A DNA stretch of 64,000 nt, from NCBI RefSeq assembly GCF_004770745.1, contig NZ_RQGD01000005.1:62001-126000 (forward strand). Reading direction: 5' to 3'. The position numbers and the translations under genes were made by a program. Under the pieces are notes generated by a model, which was not told the DNA's origin, ran no database searches, and saw only the letters and a list, made by a program, of their open reading frames with translations. Source of the DNA: Leptospira ognonensis. GTDB taxonomy: Bacteria > Spirochaetota > Leptospiria > Leptospirales > Leptospiraceae. Positions 8,966-17,535 of the stretch are shown here, piece by piece. The first letter of the stretch is position 1. Every line of letters starts with the position of its first letter.

Positions 8966-11037
8966 TGAAATCCCTTATTCGGAGTCGAAATGATACTCAT
9001 TCGATCTCCGATTGCGTAGACTGTTCCATCTGGATTTGCCGTTACAGAAGTATAACCCAGACCAAATATAGGTGAATTAGATTGAGACCAAGATAAACCA
9101 CCATTACGGGTAAAGTACATCCCTTGGTCGGTAGCCGCCCACCCATCGTTGGCATCAAAAAAATAAATGGACCGAATTATGGGATCTTCCAGACCTATCG
9201 GAGTTTGTTTTGTCCAACTTATGCCTGCATCTATGCTCTTGAAAAGATAGTTGTCTGGAAAATTTGTGACGATGTTGAATCCCATAGCATAACACAAATT
9301 GTCAGTCGGACATACTACATCAGCAAAATTTAGGTTATTGAAATCTGTGGACGTCCATGTCACACCACCATTCGTAGAACGTTTAATGGCTGTTACCGAA
9401 TGATTGCTAGTTGCTGTACCGAGAACTCCAATCACTATATTTGAATTTCCGGGAAGCGAAACCAAGCGACGGACTCCAGGATATGTTGAGTTTGGTGTGG
9501 AGGGTGACGCCCAAGTCGTACCGGAATCGGTCGATCGCACGCTATATCCACCAGCAAAACCTACGACAATCGTACTTGCATCCAACCATAGACAGCTTGT
9601 AACGGCATTTGAACTTGGAACAACGCCAGCCGTAAGATTCGCAGGAGTAATTTCTGTGAAGGTATTTCCCCCATCCAGAGAAATGGCGGAGGAGGCAGAG
9701 ACTCCACCAAGGAATACTTTTGTGCCATTGCTTGAAGGACACATAACCGTTCGGCTGCTTATTGCCGTCGAATAATTTAATGGAGCATAGGTATTAAAAT
9801 CGGAAGTCGATTTAAAACCAGGTTTGTTTGGTGAACTCTGATTCGTATGAAAAAATATTTCTCCATTCGAGAGAGCCTTAATGCCTTCTCCCGTCTGCTG
9901 TCTATGATTTGTAGATTCCAAAGTAAGTGATCCGCCATTGTCATTCGATTTGATAAGTAAACCACGCAATCCAATAACTGCCACGCTCTCGTTTGCTTTA
10001 TGAATGAAAGTTGGAGCTCCCCCAATAAAAGCGGATAGCTGAAGAAAAGAAGTAAAACTTGCCGCATTATCATCAGATCGATATAAGATCGGAATATTTG
10101 GTGCCGTGGAGGTAAAGGCAGCGGCGAGAATTTTTTGGTCAGTTAGATATTTAATCACGCGAGTACCTGTCGGAGCGGATGCGAGGGCAGTCCAGGTGAT
10201 TCCGCCATCCGTCGTCGTCTTTGTAGCTAATGTTGGAAAAGGGAAAACCGCGATTCCCTCAGTCGTATTTCTAAAATCCAGCGACAACAGAAAGCTAGGT
10301 TCCGAAATTGCAATTTTATTCCAGCTCACACCATTATCGAAAGACCGATAAAGAAATGGAGTCGTGCCGTCAATTAGTCCATATGCAACCAAAGTTTGGT
10401 CGTAATTGCTACCCAGTTGATTCCAAGTTCCAGAGTCAAGTTCGAGGAGACTCGTCCAACTCGCCCCTCCGTCTTGCGTCCGCATAATCCGCGTTTTGCT
10501 GTTCGTAACTCCACTTACGGCTTCCGTCAATAGGATTCCGTTATTTGCATCAATGAAATAGATACCAGAGAAATTTCCAATCAAATTGGTATTAATATAA
10601 CGGCGCCATTTCCTTCCGCCATCAATACTGACTGCAATATTTTGAGCCTCCCCCACGATCCAAACTTCATTGGCTGTCCGAAAAGAAACGGATCTCCACA
10701 AATTTGAAAAGCCTGCGTCTACGGTTACCCATTCATCATCTATTTTATCCTTACGTAGGATGACGCCAAAACTTCCAACGGTTACGAATGCACCCGAGCT
10801 ACTTTGTGCAATCGCTCGTAAATCCGATACAGTCGGTCTGGCAAAGACTTCTTTCCAAATTGAATTTCTAGATCCGACATCTGGCGGCAGATAACAGCCC
10901 GCATTATAGCATCTCAAAAATACTGTTGGAAGAAAGGAAAAAGCTCCACCATCAGAGGAATTATTTAAACCCGGAGGCTTACACATAACTAGCATTAGGA
11001 AAAGTAGTGATTGATATGTACAAATTAAATTCTTCAT
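8962..11037 (-). CDS. Ycf48-like / BNR-repeat beta-propeller lipoprotein
   Basis: A 691-residue protein with a signal peptide ending in MLVMC (Cys19), followed by KPPGLN. This nearly matches the residues after the lipid Cys of the 857-residue protein. The body has repeats of the type S-x-D-x-G-x-x-W, for example SIDGGRKWRR, TQDGGASWTS, SFDNGVSWNK, SIDAGISWTK and TRNGGLSWSQ. These are BNR / photosystem II assembly factor Ycf48-like propeller blades, possibly a seven-bladed fold. It overlaps both neighbours by four bases, which indicates translational coupling. The family name does not imply photosynthesis; such propellers serve as generic extracytoplasmic binding domains. Confidence 0.72.
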   Translation of the reverse strand: MKNLICTYQSLLFLMLVMCKPPGLNNSSDGGAFSFLPTVFLRCYNAGCYLPPDVGSRNSIWKEVFARPTVSDLRAIAQSSSGAFVTVGSFGVILRKDKIDDEWVTVDAGFSNLWRSVSFRTANEVWIVGEAQNIAVSIDGGRKWRRYINTNLIGNFSGIYFIDANNGILLTEAVSGVTNSKTRIMRTQDGGASWTSLLELDSGTWNQLGSNYDQTLVAYGLIDGTTPFLYRSFDNGVSWNKIAISEPSFLLSLDFRNTTEGIAVFPFPTLATKTTTDGGITWTALASAPTGTRVIKYLTDQKILAAAFTSTAPNIPILYRSDDNAASFTSFLQLSAFIGGAPTFIHKANESVAVIGLRGLLIKSNDNGGSLTLESTNHRQQTGEGIKALSNGEIFFHTNQSSPNKPGFKSTSDFNTYAPLNYSTAISSRTVMCPSSNGTKVFLGGVSASSAISLDGGNTFTEITPANLTAGVVPSSNAVTSCLWLDASTIVVGFAGGYSVRSTDSGTTWASPSTPNSTYPGVRRLVSLPGNSNIVIGVLGTATSNHSVTAIKRSTNGGVTWTSTDFNNLNFADVVCPTDNLCYAMGFNIVTNFPDNYLFKSIDAGISWTKQTPIGLEDPIIRSIYFFDANDGWAATDQGMYFTRNGGLSWSQSNSPIFGLGYTSVTANPDGTVYAIGDRMSIISTPNKGFQ

Positions 11038-11618
11038 TCTAATTTCTGGATAAAAAACGATTTCAGACCTTGGAGAGATTTCTCGAGCGCTTCTATCTTT
11101 TCTGTGATTTGGTTTTGGTTTTGGAGTATGACATCATTTTTTGCATGGCAGATGGCCATCATTTGATGATAATCCGAAGATAGCTGTCCGAGTGCTACCT
11201 CCCAATTTCTAGGTTCAATGCGCCTTTTGGCAAGGCGCCATTTTTGGTAATAACTGAGAGCGTAACTTCCGATTCCGAAGGCATGCAAAGGCAACAAAAT
11301 GTATAAACCGGAGAGTAAAATCTTCACATAATTGACGTTTTCGGAAAAAAGGCCCCAAAAATAGGCCCAGAGTGCCATGAGTAAAATGACAACAATACTT
11401 AAATTGGTTTTTGGGGTGGTGGGAGAAACAGAATTGAATAGTGAAAGGAAGATGACAGAAAAGAGTAGTAACAGGAGAACTTCCCAAGGTACAATTGTAA
11501 AAAAAAGATCCCAGAATTTCTGAAAGTTTTCCCAGCTCTGCTGGAATTGATGAATGGAATTTTGCAAATCTAAAATTTGCTTTTGGATTTTTTCAAAGAA
11601 TTCGAAGACACCTGACAT
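11034..11618 (-). CDS. membrane protein with coiled-coil tail, unknown function
   Basis: A 194-residue protein I do not recognise. An amphipathic, Gln/Phe-rich N-terminus (1-40) precedes hydrophobic segments at about 43-63, 70-90 and 97-120. A cytoplasmic-looking tail ends in a coiled coil (about 160-192, with NQNQITEKIEALEKSL). It is the first gene of the minus-strand run, and its stop overlaps the start of the Ycf48-like lipoprotein gene. Its ATG (11616-11618) shares bases with the ATG of the divergent gene on the plus strand (11617-11619). I see no strong ribosome binding site. Confidence 0.6.
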   Translation of the reverse strand: MSGVFEFFEKIQKQILDLQNSIHQFQQSWENFQKFWDLFFTIVPWEVLLLLLFSVIFLSLFNSVSPTTPKTNLSIVVILLMALWAYFWGLFSENVNYVKILLSGLYILLPLHAFGIGSYALSYYQKWRLAKRRIEPRNWEVALGQLSSDYHQMMAICHAKNDVILQNQNQITEKIEALEKSLQGLKSFFIQKLE

Positions 11619-12672
11619 GATCCAACTAATAGATGATTTATTGAATCGGGCAAGATATTTCTTATTTAAAATAACAAATCATTCAACTACTTTGATAGTT
11701 ATTTTTGCTTATATTCTCATCAGTCTGCCGTTTTTCATTTACCACGAATGGCACCTACCTTGGCATTATATTACCTTTCTTAGCCTTTTTGCTGTTTTGC
11801 TCGGTGGCATCCTTATTTACGGAACCCTATTTTTGATTCAGAGATATTGGAAAGAACCCTACCATCCCTTAATGGAAATTGGCGCGCTTGCCATTTTCGT
11901 TTTTGCCTTATGGAGCTCCGATGTTTTTATTTTTCGAGCAGGCCGAGTATTTTTCTTTATGTTCATGTTTCTTTTAATACTCGTTCGCTTATTGAAAATA
12001 GACTTTTTTCTTAAAATATTATTTGCAACGGTTCTGCTAGTGGGAAACGGTTTGCTTTCTTTTCGAGGATTGCAAGGTGTAGAAATCGCATCTTCATATT
12101 TGCTTTTTAAAAATAAGTACAATTTTGAGGAAGTTGATCTAAACAATTGGAAAAAAACAGAAAATAACTATTGGAATGATGAAATCAAAATCGGCTTTAG
12201 TCTTGCAGAGGAGTTCATATTTTACCTTCCGAAAGATCTGGAACTAGAGAACAAAACAGGTGCAGGCCAAATAGCAGGCATCATCGGGTCAAGTGATAAT
12301 GATCCGAATCGTTATCCCTTCATTCGTTTTTTCTATTTTCCATCATACGTACCCTTTGAATTGAATCAAGCGACTCAAGAAATTTCTCTTTTGTTGAAGA
12401 TGCAAGTGAGTAAAGAAGAAATAGAGGACCTACAAGAAATAGCAACCGAAGAAAAAGCTATACCAAATTTGGGTAGTAAATTCTGGACGTTTTATGATTC
12501 ACTGCGGCCGCGTTATGCGAAAACTGGCTTCATTTTGATTGAAAATCTATCACACGATAAAATTTTAATGCACATCACAGAAAATCTAGAAAAAGGCCAA
12601 GATCACGAACCCGGCATCGAAAGCATCTTAAAATCATTTATCTTCAGTGATACTGTGAAGAGCGATAATTGA
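11617..12672 (+). CDS. multi-pass membrane protein with soluble C-terminal domain, unknown function
   Basis: A 351-residue protein that I cannot assign. About five membrane segments lie in the first 165 residues, followed by a soluble domain of some 185 residues. The frame stays open to 11554, but those extra codons would lie inside the divergent gene, so I chose the ATG at 11617. The C-terminus overlaps the convergent M23 peptidase gene by 39 bases. It could act with the divergent membrane protein, which is a guess from position only. Confidence 0.55.
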   Translation: MIQLIDDLLNRARYFLFKITNHSTTLIVIFAYILISLPFFIYHEWHLPWHYITFLSLFAVLLGGILIYGTLFLIQRYWKEPYHPLMEIGALAIFVFALWSSDVFIFRAGRVFFFMFMFLLILVRLLKIDFFLKILFATVLLVGNGLLSFRGLQGVEIASSYLLFKNKYNFEEVDLNNWKKTENNYWNDEIKIGFSLAEEFIFYLPKDLELENKTGAGQIAGIIGSSDNDPNRYPFIRFFYFPSYVPFELNQATQEISLLLKMQVSKEEIEDLQEIATEEKAIPNLGSKFWTFYDSLRPRYAKTGFILIENLSHDKILMHITENLEKGQDHEPGIESILKSFIFSDTVKSDN

Positions 12673-13593
12673 AAGAGGATCTACAAGCGTATCTGAAATT
12701 TTTGCTCCCAGATGTAAATGTGGTCCCGTAGACATTCCCGTTGAACCAACAGTGCCCACCATTTGTCCTTTTCTAATTTTATCTCCGACCTTTACTTTGA
12801 TTTCATCCTGATGCATATAAAAAGAAAAGATTTTATTCCCATGATCAATAATCGTAAAATTACCTTCATAATACATTTTCTGAGCTAAAACTACAGTACC
12901 ATCTTGAACGGCATAAATTGGAGTGCCTATTTTTCCTCGAAAATCCACTCCTCCATGGGGACGACCTTTCTTATTATTGTAATCACGTCTAACATAGAAT
13001 CGGCTTGTAATGTGGATATTGTCCAAAGGATTTCTGAACCTATCGTTAAATTGAAGTTTGGATTCAGAAGCGAATGCGGCTTCTTTTGCTTTTTTACATT
13101 CCTTTATAAATTCCAGGGTTTCAGGAGATAACTCTTCCGTTACATACTTATGATCTACCGTAATTGTATGTTTCTTGATCACTTGGAATTTTGTTGGCTC
13201 CAGATCTATCTGATAGGTTTTTGTCCCTCGTTTTACGAAAAATATTTTGGAATGTATGTCTAGGGTCATGGGTCCACCAGAAAAATCTGGAGAGATCGCA
13301 AAGAAAGCTATAAAGCTATTAGCTTGTTTAGTAAGCGTTACGTCTTTTCCCATCCAAACTACTTTGAAGGATTCATTAATCCACTTACGATCCTTAGGCG
13401 TTAATCGAAAAAATATTGCTTCTCCGCGTCCAAAACGGCGTGCTTCCAAAAGAAGGGTGAAATTTTTCTCCTCTTTTTTAACATAATAATTCGAAACTTT
13501 TACAGAGACATTTTTCGCTTTTGCCTTTTTGGCATCGGCACTAAGAAGATGAGAAGTAAAAAGTATAAGTACGCCTAGTAAAACAGATTTCAT
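12634..13593 (-). CDS. M23 (LytM) family peptidase, secreted
   Basis: A 319-residue protein with a cleavable signal peptide at about 1-20, a beta-rich N-terminal region and a C-terminal LytM domain. All expected residues are present: HGGVD for the first zinc His and Asp, FYMHQD for the catalytic His, and HLHLG for the second zinc motif. It should therefore be an active metallo-endopeptidase that cuts peptidoglycan cross-links in the periplasm. This contrasts with the degenerate LytM protein at 53.1 kb. It lies 30 bases downstream of the GGDEF-EAL coding region's minus-strand end and does not appear tied to it in function. Confidence 0.88.
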   Translation of the reverse strand: MKSVLLGVLILFTSHLLSADAKKAKAKNVSVKVSNYYVKKEEKNFTLLLEARRFGRGEAIFFRLTPKDRKWINESFKVVWMGKDVTLTKQANSFIAFFAISPDFSGGPMTLDIHSKIFFVKRGTKTYQIDLEPTKFQVIKKHTITVDHKYVTEELSPETLEFIKECKKAKEAAFASESKLQFNDRFRNPLDNIHITSRFYVRRDYNNKKGRPHGGVDFRGKIGTPIYAVQDGTVVLAQKMYYEGNFTIIDHGNKIFSFYMHQDEIKVKVGDKIRKGQMVGTVGSTGMSTGPHLHLGAKISDTLVDPLSIIALHSITEDK

Positions 13594-13623
13594 TAATTAA
13601 TAAATCGGCTAGGAGATAAAAAT

Positions 13624-16059
13624 TTACGTGTTAATTTTTCTGACAAATACCTCAAATTCGGAAATCGGAAGAGGTTTGCTATAGAAGTAACCTTGTATGA
13701 TATGACAGCCAAAGCTTTTTAGAAGGTCTCGTTGGATTTCTGTCTCAACTCCTTCGGCGATAACTTCCATTCCAAGAGAAACTGCCATATTTATGATTGC
13801 TCTACAGATAGCTTGGTCGTCTTCATTCGTTTCAAGATCGATAACAAAAGAACGATCGATCTTAAGATTATCTGCATCTATTTTTTTCAAATAGGAAAGG
13901 GAGGAATAACCAGTTCCGAAATCATCAATCGAAACTTTGATTCCAAGATCAGAGAGATACCGGAATGCTTCGATACTCTTTTCCGGATTTTCCATGATGG
14001 AACTTTCCGTCAATTCTAGCTCAATCTCCTCATCTTTGATTTGAAACTGTTCCAATGTAGCTTGTACCTTTTGTGCCCAATTGTTTCGTTTCAATTGTTT
14101 GCCACTAACGTTGATACTAACGTTAAATCCGTTTAAGTTTTGTTGATTCCACCTTTGCTTATTTTTGCATGCCTCTTCCAAGACCCAATCACCAATGCGT
14201 TCGATCATGCCCGAATCTTCTGCTACAGGGATAAATTCCGAAGGCGGAACCCAACCTCTTTCCGGATGTTTCCAACGAATGAGTGCCTCAGCGCCGCATA
14301 CTCTACCAGTTTTCATCGATATCTGAGGTTGGAAAAATAACGAAAGTTCATTGTTTTGAATGGCCTTTCTGAGTGAATTTTCTATGTATAAACGTTTTTC
14401 GGATCGTTCAATCAGCTCGGGACTATAAAATCTATAATTATTTCTTCCGAGATCTTTTGCTTTATACATCGCCATGTCTGCATTTTTCAATAATTCTTGC
14501 GTCGCCAAACCGTCTCCAGGTGACATGGCAATTCCCATACTAATCGTTGTATATAAATCCCTTCCAGTTATATGGAATGGTTGACTTAAAATATCTAATA
14601 TCTTTTGAGCAAATTCGGCTGCCTTTCCTTTGTTTTCAACATCAAGTTTTAAAATCGCAAATTCATCACCACCAAACCGCGCTACCGTGTCAACTTCTGG
14701 CATAATCCGTTTTAAACGTGCTCCGACCATTTGTAAGAGCATATCACCTTTCGCATGCCCGAGACTATCGTTGATAAATTTAAAATTATCTATATCAAAA
14801 AAATAGAAGGCGAAAATATCATTTTGCTTATTAGGGTTTTTTAAAGCTTGATTCGCATGATCAATAAATAAAGTACGATTTGAAAGTCCTGTCAATGCGT
14901 CGTAATAAGCTAAATAGGAAATCCTCTCTTCCGCTAACTTTCTGTCGGTGATGTCGATTCCATAGCTGATGAAACGTCTAGTTCCCGCTTCCGATATCGG
15001 AATGTATTTTCTCAGAATGTATTTTTTTACATCATGTTCATCGCTGATCATCTCTTCGAATTCTACAATATCATTTTCTTTACTGGCTCGTTCTAGATGC
15101 GTTCGACGTACCTCCGCAAAGTCGGGAGGAAAATTCATCTTCATTGCAAATTCGTAGTCGGTCTTCTTGTTTAGCCATTTTCTAATTTCTTGGCTCGTCA
15201 CTAACTTTGGATTTGAATACTCATATCTAAATTTATTGTCTAAAACCGAGATATCCGAATCGATATTGTCCAAAATAAATTCATAAAATGCTTTTTGAGA
15301 TTTAACCGCTTCCTGAGCAATTTTTCTTTCCGTAATATCTCTAAATGTAGCCCAGATCGCCATTTTTCCATTTGCTGGAAATAAACGAAAAGAGGATTCC
15401 GTAGGTATGATCGGGCCCATCTTTGTTTGAAGCGCACTCCCTGCGATCAAACTCCCTTCAAATTCTGCATCTACATCAGAGGAAACAATGGGGAGTAAAA
15501 TGGAAAAATCTTTGCCCAATAATTCTTCTCTATCATACCCAAGGGCACTTAATGCCTGCTTATTGATTCCGATGATTTCCTTTGAAGAAGGATCAACCTG
15601 AACGAGTATATCTAAAGATTCCTCGAAAACATTTTCCAAAACTGCGATTCTTTCTTTCATCCTATCAAATTCGAAAGAACGATTCATATCGGATATGAAT
15701 CTCTCCGAAAAATCGAGCATCATCTGCAACATCGTAATCGAGTACAGTTTGGCGCTCAGGAACATTCTTGTAGGATGTGCAAAATCCAATAACTCTTGTT
15801 CGGTTAGATCATTGCTAGAAAGCAAGATATAAGGAATTTCTGGGTAATTTTCGAGTAAAAACTTTTGTTTGTCTCTGATTGCTTCATCGAACCACAGAAG
15901 GACAATCGAAGAGGTTTTGTTATCGATGATGAAGGAGGAATCGAGATGTGTTAAAGACACAAGTTTTGTTTTTGTTAAATCTTTTATGTCTCCTTGAATC
16001 CTAGTATATAACTCACTCTGGTTTCGTTCTAAATACACTGTAAGTTCAAGAAAAGACAT
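13624..16059 (-). CDS. PAS-PAS-GGDEF-EAL cyclic-di-GMP signalling protein
   Basis: An 811-residue protein. Residues 1-120 resemble a degenerate receiver-like domain, followed by two PAS domains (about 140-250 and 255-375), GGDEF (about 383-545) and EAL (about 555-808). The GGDEF motif is intact at 463-467, and EAL at 591-593 with IDDFGTGYSS at 711-720. Both cyclase and phosphodiesterase activity are therefore possible. The usual product-inhibition site, RxxD just before GGDEF, reads PEVD (454-457), so feedback inhibition is probably lost. No membrane segment is seen, so it is probably a cytoplasmic sensor. Confidence 0.93.
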   Translation of the reverse strand: MSFLELTVYLERNQSELYTRIQGDIKDLTKTKLVSLTHLDSSFIIDNKTSSIVLLWFDEAIRDKQKFLLENYPEIPYILLSSNDLTEQELLDFAHPTRMFLSAKLYSITMLQMMLDFSERFISDMNRSFEFDRMKERIAVLENVFEESLDILVQVDPSSKEIIGINKQALSALGYDREELLGKDFSILLPIVSSDVDAEFEGSLIAGSALQTKMGPIIPTESSFRLFPANGKMAIWATFRDITERKIAQEAVKSQKAFYEFILDNIDSDISVLDNKFRYEYSNPKLVTSQEIRKWLNKKTDYEFAMKMNFPPDFAEVRRTHLERASKENDIVEFEEMISDEHDVKKYILRKYIPISEAGTRRFISYGIDITDRKLAEERISYLAYYDALTGLSNRTLFIDHANQALKNPNKQNDIFAFYFFDIDNFKFINDSLGHAKGDMLLQMVGARLKRIMPEVDTVARFGGDEFAILKLDVENKGKAAEFAQKILDILSQPFHITGRDLYTTISMGIAMSPGDGLATQELLKNADMAMYKAKDLGRNNYRFYSPELIERSEKRLYIENSLRKAIQNNELSLFFQPQISMKTGRVCGAEALIRWKHPERGWVPPSEFIPVAEDSGMIERIGDWVLEEACKNKQRWNQQNLNGFNVSINVSGKQLKRNNWAQKVQATLEQFQIKDEEIELELTESSIMENPEKSIEAFRYLSDLGIKVSIDDFGTGYSSLSYLKKIDADNLKIDRSFVIDLETNEDDQAICRAIINMAVSLGMEVIAEGVETEIQRDLLKSFGCHIIQGYFYSKPLPISEFEVFVRKINT

Positions 16060-16171
16060 GTAATTTGAATCTTTGACGAATATTTCTTTTCATTACAATT
16101 GATTTTTTTTATTGTCCGTGTTGGTAACAGATTTTGTGTTTCTCATAGTCTTCTTCTCGTTAAATGACCTT

Positions 16172-16190
16172 AAGAAAAGAGCCTTTTCTT
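16172..16190. repeat. 8-base perfect inverted repeat in intergenic region
   Basis: AAGAAAAG at 16172-16179 and CTTTTCTT at 16183-16190 are exact complements around a three-base loop. It lies in the 238-base gap between the GGDEF-EAL gene and the haem-uptake operon, which diverge. No T-run follows on either strand, so it is more likely an operator or a chance AT-rich hairpin than a terminator. Apart from this, the gap holds AT-rich sequence and a ribosome binding site (AAAAGGA, just before 16298). Confidence 0.3.
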
Positions 16191-16297
16191 CTGTGTCATG
16201 GAAATGTCTCGGGAAACAAAAAAAATGTGGGCAGAAATAAAAACGAATTTGATTCTCACTCTCAATAAAAAAGTATGGTTACAAAAAAGGATTACTT

Positions 16298-16846
16298 ATG
16301 AACACCAAAAGAAAGACACTATGCCTTCTGATCGCTCTCTTCGCATTCTCTGGATGCCAAAAAGAGGAAAAAGACGACAGCACGACAAATACTGCCTTAC
16401 TACTCGCCCTATCCTCCTCTGGCGGAGATTGTGTTGTTAATACGTCGAGCAAAGGCGCGATCAATACATATGTAACAGATCTAACGGCTTCTGGAGCTTC
16501 GAAATCTGGAACGATTTCAAAGGTTGGTACGGTCCCAGTAGTCGCTCACCAGACCTCTGCTCTAAAATTTACGATTACGGCTTCTACCATCGTAACGATG
16601 ACGGGCAATGCGTTTGGAATCTTATACAAATCAGATTCTTGCCCACTCGCAGCCGCGGCGGCATTGAGTTATAATTCTGGTTTCACCACAGATGCGGCAG
16701 ATTCAACCTCAGAGTTTCCTACTTCTCATAAAATCGTTACTTCTGCAAGAACAGTGATTACGGTTCCTGGAACCTATTACTATTTCTTTTATGCGATTCC
16801 ATCTCGAAGCCAGGCTGCTACGATTGGATACACAATCTCTCCTTAA
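16298..16846 (+). CDS. small lipoprotein, first gene of haem-uptake-type operon
   Basis: A 182-residue protein preceded by a good ribosome binding site (AAAAGGA, 7 bases before the ATG). A signal peptide ends in FSGC at about residue 20, followed by a charged KEEKDDS linker. The mature part is rich in Ser, Thr, Ala and beta-strand patterns, with two Cys, and resembles pre-peptidase-type beta-sandwich domains. I do not recognise a named family. It stands four bases before the HmuY-like gene, so a partner role in the same uptake system is likely, though that rests on position only. Confidence 0.6.
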   Translation: MNTKRKTLCLLIALFAFSGCQKEEKDDSTTNTALLLALSSSGGDCVVNTSSKGAINTYVTDLTASGASKSGTISKVGTVPVVAHQTSALKFTITASTIVTMTGNAFGILYKSDSCPLAAAAALSYNSGFTTDAADSTSEFPTSHKIVTSARTVITVPGTYYYFFYAIPSRSQAATIGYTISP

Positions 16847-16850
16847 AAAG

Positions 16851-17525
16851 ATGATTCGAATTTGTAAGTATCTTTTACTTATCTTATTCTTCTCATTCGT
16901 TGGGTGTGCTCGTGAACGCGGAAGTGTTTCCGAGCAAACACAACTAGCCAATCAATATGCGTTGCAGATTTTAAGAGCCGCTGATCCGAATACGTTGGAT
17001 AAAATCGTGTATTCGCGTGCAGATACGGAAGGAACAACGCTTACTCGAATCAATGCTACAAATTTAGATTTTTATATCTACTTCAACTTTCAAACAAATT
17101 CTCAAGTGCCACAATCCTTGGCATCAAGCACATCTTGGGATATAGCGTTCAATCGCTATAAAATATCCACAAACAGCGGCAGTACAAACGCCTCGGGATT
17201 CGGAGGGGCCTGCTTATCTAACTCCAATACAGTTTCTATCGCAGCATCAAATTCTCAAAACAATCAGAATTGTATGGCAGATAAATTTACGATTGATGGT
17301 CGGTCTACTACACAAGGTGTAGGCGGAGCAGTAGGAGATTTTATAGGTAACTCGCTTCTTACAGATTGGTTTAATTATGAAATAGGAAATTTAACCACGA
17401 AAGGCAATGTCTATATAGTTCGAAGCGGAACTGGAAATAGTTATTATGCTGTGAAAATGGAAAGTTATTATAGTGAAGCAGGTACATCTGGCTATCCAAC
17501 AATCAGATGGAAAAAACTTCCCTAA
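16851..17525 (+). CDS. HmuY-like haem-binding lipoprotein
   Basis: A 224-residue protein. The chosen ATG at 16851 gives a clean signal peptide ending in VGC, predicting a lipoprotein. The central W-D-I-A-F-N-R-Y-K-I-x-T-N-S-G pattern, with a G-rich stretch after it, is the hallmark of the HmuY family, which takes haem from host or environmental haemoproteins and hands it to a TonB-dependent receptor. Such a receptor gene follows after 10 bases. I cannot tell which residues would bind haem iron; a nearby QNCMADKF segment is one candidate. Confidence 0.75.
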   Translation: MIRICKYLLLILFFSFVGCARERGSVSEQTQLANQYALQILRAADPNTLDKIVYSRADTEGTTLTRINATNLDFYIYFNFQTNSQVPQSLASSTSWDIAFNRYKISTNSGSTNASGFGGACLSNSNTVSIAASNSQNNQNCMADKFTIDGRSTTQGVGGAVGDFIGNSLLTDWFNYEIGNLTTKGNVYIVRSGTGNSYYAVKMESYYSEAGTSGYPTIRWKKLP

Positions 17526-17535
17526 TCTTTAGAAT

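Noticed and set aside
2986..11037. Repeats as a possible CRISPR or tandem-repeat array
   Set aside because: The periodicity is at protein level (propeller blades); the DNA repeats are degenerate and there are no spacers.
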